Assembly (NCBI GenBank): GCA_019633425.1
Contig: WSUB01000125.1
Span: 52,830 to 116,829, forward strand
Direction: 5' to 3'
From: Tulasnella sp. 424
Lineage: Eukaryota; Basidiomycota; Agaricomycetes; Cantharellales; Tulasnellaceae
DNA: 64,000 nt
The position numbers and the translations under genes are program-made. Each line of letters opens with the position of its first letter. Within the stretch, counting starts at the first letter, position 1. The notes beneath the pieces were generated by a model. The model was not told where the DNA came from. It was given only the letters and a program-made list of their open reading frames with translations, and did not search any database. Below, in pieces: positions 55,763 to 64,000 of the stretch.

Positions 55763-58533
55763 GGTTGGGTTGTGGATGACAGAGGGGGGGGGGGCAAGTA
55801 AGAGAGCGAGAGAGAGAGGGAGAGGTGAGGTGAGTCGTGGGTGCTTTGAAGGGGGTGCGGATGAGGGGATGGGCCCAGATGCATGGGAGAAAAAGAGTCC
55901 AGACCTTTTTGGGGTGACGAGTCCAGACTGTGTGCCCAAACAAACCCTTCTTTGCACCCCAACACTCAAAGCGCCCAATGCTGTGGAATGTTCTCCGTAT
56001 CTAATCTCTCTCGACGCCTCCTCATCTCACTTCATCCGGACATCTCACCTCCCACTTATTCCGAGGCGATCCCATTGCGTACATGTACACGTTACGGTGC
56101 CACTCGCTTTTTTCAGCGATCAACGACGGCCAGGCTGCTGACAAGTGAAAATTGGAGTGGAGTGAGAACAAAGATGAAAAACGTGGTAAGAGGTCACCCG
56201 ATAGGCCAAATTTAAGGTTCTAGACCTCCGCAAGCGAAAGGCCTCGAAAAAAAAATTGGAAGCCCGACGCTGACCGACGCCACAAATACCCGAACAAACA
56301 AACTCCCCGAAGCGAACCCAGAAGCCGAAACCCTTCCCTTTCCCGAAGAGATACCGGGTTAGGGCGCATGTCACCTAGCTATCCCCAAACTTTCAATTTG
56401 CCGATTTTCAAATTCCGGGGCTGGGCTCGAAAAGGGTGAGAGGGGCGGGTTGCAGAGCCCTGAGGTGCAACGCTAAAACCGAACACTGCACCTGCACACG
56501 CCCCCCGCCCAGTCACGCACAAGTGACCTGGCAAAGGTTAAAAGGCCGTGCATCCCGTGCTGATGGTAATTTACACCCCTCGAGTCGCTTTAAAAAATTC
56601 TTGGGAAATGGGCGATCGCTCTAGCCACCAACTAACTATCTCCCCCCCCACTTCCGACAAACATCTTGGAACGACAGGAAGGAGAAAAAGAGAGTTGGGT
56701 GGATTCGATTGGACGTTATTTGTGCCCTATCGTTTGGCCGCTCCACCGTCACCCCCTTCTTTTACCCCTCATAACTTTAAAACTCCGCATCGCTAATGAC
56801 TCTCGCTCTCACTCTTGTTCTATCGTGTCTCTCTCTAATAAGTCAACAATCCTCTTCACTTCGCAGACCTCTCCTCTCCGTTGGTGCATCGATAAATCGG
56901 CGTGCCGGTCTACACATGCCCTCCTCCTTTATATGCTACGGCCCCCCTGGAGATAGAATGTTGTGGCCCAGAAAAGGAGGAGCTGCTGCGTTACCCCCCT
57001 CCTTCCCTTTACGACCGGCGAATTTACATTCAAAACACGGGTTGACGGAGAGGTTGGTTGTCCATGCACCTTCCGGGCCTTTAGGGGGGTAAAAGATAGT
57101 AAGTACGTGGCAAAATGAAAACCGGATGGATTCGGAAGTGGAAAAGCGCGCCTGATGTCCTCCACCCACGATGACTGAAACGTTCGTTGATTGGAACGTC
57201 AGCTGGATTCTACTTAAGACCGTCTTCCGCACCGCAATAAGACTCATTCATCGCTAAGCGACGGCCAAGCCCTCTCATACGCCGCAGAGTCACCGGTCGT
57301 AGGCACCAATATATATAGATATTGATCTATTGAATCGCAGCCACTAGCAGTGAAACCCCGAATGCCGGACAATAGTACTAGTGGGGCTTAAATTAAGCCA
57401 AGGTTCGGCACACACCCAGCTTAAGACCTCGCTTCTAGTCTCTCTTATCTCCCCGGTCGTACTAAAAAGAACTCCGCAGCTCACGCGCGTCGACTTATTT
57501 GAACTCGTGAAAAAGCCAGCTGGCTTCCCGCACTTTAGACCACATGTACCACTTGCCGGAACAGAAGAAGCGACAGGGTTACGTTCTAGGGCAAAGAACT
57601 CTGCAGATCCCGGAGGCACGGCTCCGTACGTTTCGGGTGGAGGGGGCATTCTAGCGTGCTTTTTTCTGCAGACTTTTCCGAATGCTATTCATTCAGGTTC
57701 TAGCTCATTATGAATCGCTTTTGACATGGAGGAGGGAGCCTGGGAAAGTTAACCGCTGGGGCTCTGAGGTGTGCGATCCTCTGACGGCGGCGATGCAAGC
57801 CCAACGCCGAAACCACATGCGACGCGCCCAATCCTCTGTACCATTATAGCCCGAGAGGGAGAGAGGACCGCGGAGAGCGAAATCAAACACGGTTGATCAA
57901 GACTAGATAGCCGCTCAAGAAATCCCAAGTCTTTTTTGCTTTGCCGGACTCTTCTTCTGCTCGGTGCGAAGTCCACTTCGCGCATAGCCTGCATCGTTGC
58001 GCTCCGACCCTTAATTATTCCCATGTCGTCCGCATTGTCGTCCGCAATGCAAAAACGTCGTGCGATTGTGTGCTTGGAGTATCACTTGACGTGCTGTCTA
58101 AAGGGAGGTCCGGACTCGGCGAGGATATCCCAAGTTTGAGGTCGGTCGTTTTGTGAAGAACCTCCCTCAGTCGGACCTGTTGGCTTCCGAGAGTCGTCGG
58201 CAGTCTGTCTGTTTGAAATGGAATATACTACCAGCTATCTTTATTCCACTCGTTTAGCTCTCCGGTCCCTGTATCGTAGTCAGGTGAAAGGCACGCACGG
58301 AAGCTAAGCAATGGATGCAGAAAGCTGCACCAATTCGACGTACTTGAGGGTACCCACCAAATAGCATAGACGGAGTAACTAGACACCCTATACACCGCTT
58401 TCAGATCCGTATCTTTGCATGGAAGAGGGCGGTGGTCGTGGGGAATGTCCGACCCCGCCGAGCTTCGCGGGCTTCACCGACAATATGAATTGAAATGGAC
58501 TACATACAGTATTACGAACATACAACACGGAAA
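55763..58533. other. Gene-poor region upstream of the phosphatase, 2.8 kb
   Basis: This is the 5' flank of the phosphatase gene and the 3' flank of the intact NLR. A run of ten or more G lies near 55785-55795, next to a ga-rich stretch. CT-rich strands near 56640-56920 are typical of fungal promoters. No gene, tRNA or rRNA recognised. Confidence 0.45.
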
Positions 58534-61500
58534 TCAAAGGCTCAGCGACCGAGAAACATCTAGAATGAAAAGCTCGCCATTTTCACTAATAAATGCTAGT
58601 CTCCCTTGGCAAATTGAGATTTTGCTCCTCCGGCGAGCCCAGTACTGCGAGGGAACCCAAAGCAAGCGTTGTGAGAAGAATGAAACCCACGGTCCGTTAA
58701 AAGTAAGAGATCTAAATGGTTCTTGAAAGGAGTTGTAGGCTCGATACTCGAGGCTTGCATCCGGATCACACCTTTGGAACGTGAGGGTGTCATATAGCAC
58801 AACCGCATTGTCCTCGTACTTCGCAATGAGCTTCCCTTCTGATACGAACTCAAATGAAATTGGGCTGGACCGTGAATCCGATCTCATGGCGCCTGTAAGA
58901 GCGCCCGTTGCGGCATCCAATAGTTGGATTATTCCGTCACTCCATCCAGAAGCGAGGACCCTGCCATCTGGCGAGAATGCCAAGGAATAGGGCATCAGGT
59001 TGTGACAGGTTTGGGGCGCAATCAGTGGTGCTCTAGAGGTCGTATCCCACAATAGGATTGTGTCATCACCGGAGCCAGACGCTAGAATCTTTCCATCTGG
59101 TGAAAAGGCGACAACCTCCACCCAATTTGTATGGCCAGAAAGCGGCGCACCCAACAGCGCCCAGGTCTTTGTATCCCACAAGCATATTGTTTCATCGGAT
59201 GACCCAGATGCGAGAACCATTCCATCTGGAGAAAAGGCGAGGGTGGTAATAAAATCACTGTGACGTGCTGGAAGCGTATTCAACGGTGTTCCAGTCGTGG
59301 CATCCCACAGTTCGACAGTTTTGGCATAACCACCAGAGGCGATGACTTTGCCATCTCGCGAGAAAGCGACGGCAAGAATCCCATCTTTGGTGAGCTGATC
59401 TCCGGAAAGGTCGGTCACGGCTGGAGCGGCCTGGACATCCCATAGCTCCACAGTCTCATCCAAAGATCCTGATGCGAGGATCCTGCCGTTTGGTGAGAAT
59501 GCGAAGGTTCTAATGGGTAGGGCGTGATTGGTTTGATATTCACCGCACTTGGTTCCGGTCCTCACATCCCAAAACTGAATACAAGTAGTTCTGGTAGTAG
59601 CGCCAGAAGCAAGGATATCGCCGTCCGGTGAGAATGCAAGGGCCAAAGTAGAAGAGCCAGATTTTATGTGTAGAGAATGGGTGCGTGCACGTGCTTTCAC
59701 GTCCCATAATCTAATCGTGCTCCCATGGTCGCCAGATGCTAGGATTTTTCCGTCAGGAGAAAAGGCCAAAGAACCGATGCTAAAGTCATGGCCCATCAAG
59801 GGCACACCCAGTGGCGTTCCAGCTTTTGCATCCCACAGCTGGATTTCCGTGCCAGCCTTGCCCACAGCTGATGCTAAGACTTTGGCATCGGGCGACAGTG
59901 CAACGGGGCGCGAGACGCCGTTAAAGGTTACAGGCGGTCCAAGCGACAGGCCAGTTTCGCAGTCCCAGAACCGGACCGTCCCATCCTTGGATGCAGATGT
60001 AAGGGTCTTGTCGTCGGAAGAGAAGGTGAGGGACAGGATCTGGCCTGTATGACCCTCGAAACGCTGACCTAACGAATCGCCAGACTCGGCATTCCACAGG
60101 CGGATGGCGCCGTCCTCGGATCCCGATGCAAGAAGATTACCGTCAGGCGATAAAGCGAGTGCTTGGACACGACTGTTATGGCCCATTAGAGGCTCTCCCA
60201 GCTGCACGCCGGTCTCGCAGTCCCATAATCGAACCGTGTGATCGTCGCATGCCGATGCAAGAACCCTTCCGTCCTGCAGGAACACGACATCGTTCACGCC
60301 TGACCCGACGGAGCGTTCCCATAGACTTAGAGGCCATGCCTGCTCTTGTGGACCATGCAACATGCGGTTCAACATGTGGCTGGAATAGTACTCCCAGACC
60401 TTTGTCTTTGTGGGACAGAAAGGGAGCGCTGAGGCGTAGATGTGCAGTGCTCCGAAGGAGATTGGCTCGAGAAATGATGCGATGAACCGATGAGCATCGT
60501 TCCAAATGACCATAAGCTCAGACTCAAACATCGCGTTGGGTTTCTCCTGCAACAGAGCAGGAGATTAGTTCATTTTGGGTCTGTGATAGCATGGGTTGCT
60601 CACCTGAAGCCACACGTGAACCTGTTTTGCCATGGCCATTGCATCCATCGTGGCTCCGACAAGACTCATGACCTCGAGCCAGCACAAGAGCTTTGTTTGG
60701 CTGAACGACTTTAGATCGGACAGCGCTAATTCGAACGAAGCGTCCAACGTTTCCGTTGACCAGGGTCCCGCTATGAGATGTGTCGACCATGACCGGCAGC
60801 AATACTCGAGGCCTTCGGGCACCGCACGCCTCACAACGTCTTGAACCTCTGCATTCGACTTGGACAAGTCTGAGAGTTTGCATATGTTCTCCCGAAGATT
60901 GCGGATCATTAGATCCAGACATTGACCCGTGAGATTGCAGTGATTCTGACCGAGGTCGATGAAATAGGGCTCCCCACCACATCGTTGTTCGTTGACGAGT
61001 AAATCTCGGACTGACGTGTGCACGAGTCGCATGGGCTGGTTCGATGAGTCGGGAATATACACCAGAGATCCGATGTCACACAGAATCTCCAGGCGGAGAA
61101 ACTCAATCATCTCTTGTTGGTGGATGTGGCGGAACATGAGTTGCTCTGCGGAGAGATAGGTGAAGATTTCGAGGGAAACGGGGTACGCCGCCGCCGCTAG
61201 CGTACCGAGGAGGCGGAGGAGAATTTCAGCTCTCCCAGGTAGCTGCTTCGCCTTCTTGTATGCGTTGGAAAGGATCTGAGTATAGAGGTTGTCCAAGCCG
61301 AGCGACGGGGATCTCAGGAGCTCCTCCAGACGCCGCTTCGGTAACCCCCCGGAGATGTACTCCATAGCGGTCTGTGCCCATTGGAATAGACCTTGAGACA
61401 TCTGCACAAGCGATCGAATATCTTCTTGTGTTGGCCAGTCAGATCCAAGACCCCGCTTCTCCCTGATTCCTGAAAAACGACACCGAAGGAGTTCTGCGAT

Positions 61501-63812
61501 ATCCTGGTCGATGGAGGTTAGCATGTCCAGATCTTCCGTTCGCCATTGTCGCGGATTCAAGGCCTCAAGAATTTGAGCCTCCGGGCGGGTGGTGAGTAGG
61601 AATTTGAAGTTGGTCGGAAAAGATGAGGCATGCTGGTGAACGAGGTTGACGAAATCCACCGCGTGTTTTGTATCCTCGCATTCATCGAGCGCATCCACAA
61701 CGATTACTATCGGATGAGTGTTCTGTTGAAGCCTTTCGGCGGAGGCCACGAAGAGAAGCTTGAACTGCTCCTGAAGACGCTCCTGGCCGATATCTTCGTT
61801 CTCCCGTACGCTCTGTAGAATCGCTTCTTTCACCTCCGAGATCGCGCTGCTTCCGAGCTGCCTGGCGAGAGAGCAGACGATACGCTGATCCAAGGCATTC
61901 TGGCCCCGTCGAAAATGAAAAATTGCAAATGCCGCCCGATATCTCCAATTGTAAGCTACGGTTGATGCGAGGGTAGATTTGCCCCGGCCGGCCATCCCGC
62001 GTATCCACAACACGCGCTCCGATGGCGACGCGCTCCTAATCCAGTTGTCGATGCGCTCGAGCACTTCCACTCTGGTTCCGGGGAGGCAAATGACCTCTTC
62101 AATCGCACTGCCTCGGGCTCCGTAATTCGCATCTCCAAGACAACCGAGCAGACGACGTTGTTCCTTTCGTATCTCTGTATCGTCTAAAACAGTGGCATTA
62201 GCGCAAGGTAGCCTCTGGGAGCCAGGTAACTCACATAGCTCATCCAGAAGATTGGTAGTGTTGACGCTAACGAGCAACTGATAGAAGCCAAATTCAGACA
62301 GTGGGATTTCTGTGAAATCCGAGGCACTGACCTGAAGTTCTTCCAATGCAACGCGGATCGTTTCTTGATACCCCTTCAATGCGTCCGCCTGACCACTAGA
62401 GGTAAACACGTTCCGGAGGGTTCCTCGTGAGTTCAGCTCGTCGATCTTGTTTCGCATCGATTGAAGTTCGCTGAAGAGAAGAACGTCAGCGATTCTCTGG
62501 CGCGTTCGCCTGGCTGGGTGAATTCAAAGACCTTTGCAGTTTGGTAATTTGTTGAAGAAATTCCTCTCGGGGACGTCCGGGAGACCGCTTCTTGAAGTGT
62601 CCCAGAAGGTCGGATAGTCGTGTTGCTCGACCTTGCAGGTCTTTGGCCGTTTCTGTGTTGCTATCCATAGTCTTGGCGAAGGGTCACTGTCAGATGGAAG
62701 GGTAGCAAACGATGTGCAAATTTTCGCCACCTGAACCGTTTTAATCACCGCCAATCCCACTTTAGCCCCGGCCCCGATGTAGCTTCCTGCCACAGGAATT
62801 GTTCCCGATATGGCTTCAATCGTCTCGAACGTGGTCCGTGCTACCTCCAGCCTTTCACGGCGCCGCCCGGCTGTTTGTTCCGGTTCGGTATGGTCGCCGA
62901 AGGACGCTTCCGTCACGTTTGGTGACGGCTGTGGTGTTGAAACTGCCTCCCCGGAGGTACCAGCGCTAAGGTTGGATTCGTTCCCCGGCGGTTGTGAGAC
63001 AGGTTTCGTCCCAGCATCCGCGTCGGTTGGTTGATTTTGGTTGCCAGCCGGCGCAGCTGGGCCCTCGCTCAATTTACCTTTTAGAGGGTACTCTATCGCA
63101 ACAGTATTAGTATCAGCTCACTGCATCGATCGAGAGTGCTTACGAGCCACGGAGTCGTCCGCTAGTTCACCCTTTGAACAATATCCTGGAGTGAGAAAAC
63201 CGCAACGGACCGTCGAGGCAATTGCCTTACCTGAAGGGCTGCCAGAGCCTTGTCTATATCGTTGCGACACCCTTGCAAGGCAGTGCAACATCCATCCTTG
63301 CTCAGCGATGCGAAAGGGTACTTGATCACGTCTGCGAATTCCCTATTCGATCCATATTTCCTGTGCGTCTTTTTCAATCGTGCACAGACGTCTTCCATGA
63401 CCCTGCGGCGTGTTCGTGGTTACCAAGAGTCGAGATAGCGGTTGCAGAAGACAGTCGCACGCACAAGGTGAATTGTTTAATCGAGTCCCTCGCCCCTCCA
63501 GGGATGGATTCAAATGGTATGTCCCTCAGGTCAGGAGCGTTGTTAATGGTTTGCAGAAGTTCTGTCACAGCAGTGACTGAGTCTTGAGGCCAGTTTGACT
63601 TGTCCTAGGTTGTCGTTAGTTGGAGACCAGGTAAAAGCGCAGCAGTACAAGGGATGGAGTACCTGGAGAATCGCAGTCACGGCTTTTTTTGCATTGTCGA
63701 TCCGGGTGTACAAGCTGCTTTGGGGCAGTTGATTCTGAGAGATTTCCGGATCGATTTGGCGGGAGGATGACGGTTTCGTCGGCCTGCTGCCTGAATTTCC
63801 TCCGCTGCTCAT
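58534..63812 (-). CDS. NACHT-WD40 NLR (HET-E/NWD type), apparently intact
   Basis: The start is ATG at 63812 (MSSGGNSGSRPTKPSS). Five short exons (63812-62510) encode a helical N-terminal region with MEDVCARLKKTHRKYG and a hydrophobic Gly-rich segment (ISGTIPVAGSYIGAGAKVG, about 62800). The long exon (about 62457-60600) holds the NACHT domain: Walker A GMAGRGKST (about 61975) and Walker B VIVVDALDECE (about 61680). An intron near 60600-60550 precedes the last exon, which opens with a conserved linker (WNDAHRFIASFLEPISFGALH). About twelve WD repeats of the type AFSPDGKILASGSxDxTIRLWD follow, to LFILDVSRSLSL. All frames are open; about 1,500 residues. Fungal proteins of this type are cytosolic switches that oligomerise on recognising a ligand and can trigger incompatibility or cell death. 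The specific role here is inferred. It is paralogous to 15807-21210. Confidence 0.9.
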
Positions 63813-64000
63813 CTTTGGTTATCGCTGATGTTGGAATAATGGGCGGTTGACGTTGGCAAAGTGTGTTCGATGATGAGTCGATGGAGGTGGATAAGAAGAA
63901 GCACGCTGCATCCACAAGGCTTTCTGTGGCGTGGGAGTGGCGTAAGTAAGCAAAGCCACCCCACCCCACCACAACTGTCCCCAGGCCAACGAGTGGTTTT
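63813..64000. other. 5' flank of the intact NLR gene
   Basis: The stretch is GC- and C-rich near 63955-63985 (ccaccccaccccacc). It presumably holds part of the promoter. No TATA box is obvious. Confidence 0.35.

Noticed and set aside
58220..58400. Possible structured RNA upstream of the NLR 3' end
   Set aside because: I tried 5S rRNA and tRNA patterns and neither fits.

Overview
The window looks like nuclear DNA of a basidiomycete fungus, most likely an Agaricomycete. Genes are cut by many short introns (about 45-130 bp, nearly all GT-AG). The gene set is typical of that group: a Cch1-type calcium channel, NACHT-WD40 NLR proteins, a tandem family of F-box/leucine-rich proteins and a kinase-TPR fusion. 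I recognised no tRNA, rRNA, CRISPR array or operon.

Region 1 (1-15.5 kb) is a conserved housekeeping block. It holds a partial multi-pass membrane protein, the KEOPS kinase Bud32, the channel Cch1, the initiation factor subunit eIF3a and prefoldin subunit 5. BUD32/CCH1 and eIF3a/PFD5 are divergent pairs that share 0.35-0.39 kb promoter regions. Several apparent frame breaks here, including one in eIF3a, disappear once short introns are placed.

Region 2 (15.8-31.5 kb) is accessory. It holds an NLR gene whose WD40 half is broken by an in-frame stop and an apparent frameshift, a protein kinase fused to TPR repeats, an FAD monooxygenase, a P-loop kinase of the YFH7/uridine-kinase type with a probable GC-AG intron, and an F-box/LRR-type gene.

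Region 3 (32-49.4 kb) is a mosaic of duplicates. A second monooxygenase copy lies in inverted orientation next to an LTR-like remnant, followed by F-box/LRR fragments, pseudogenes and two apparently intact paralogues. A small beta-rich protein of uncertain family and a pirin gene lie between the older and younger copies.

Region 4 (49.4-58.5 kb) is gene-poor. Its one clear gene is an MDP-1/HAD-type phosphatase with an altered active-site motif and a long Gln/His/acidic tail.

Region 5 (58.5-63.8 kb) is a second, apparently intact NACHT-WD40 NLR, paralogous to the broken one.

The most interesting system is the accessory set of NLR, kinase-TPR, F-box/LRR and repeat-protein genes. It shows duplication and birth-and-death decay typical of fungal recognition genes. 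A joint role for these neighbours is inference only.
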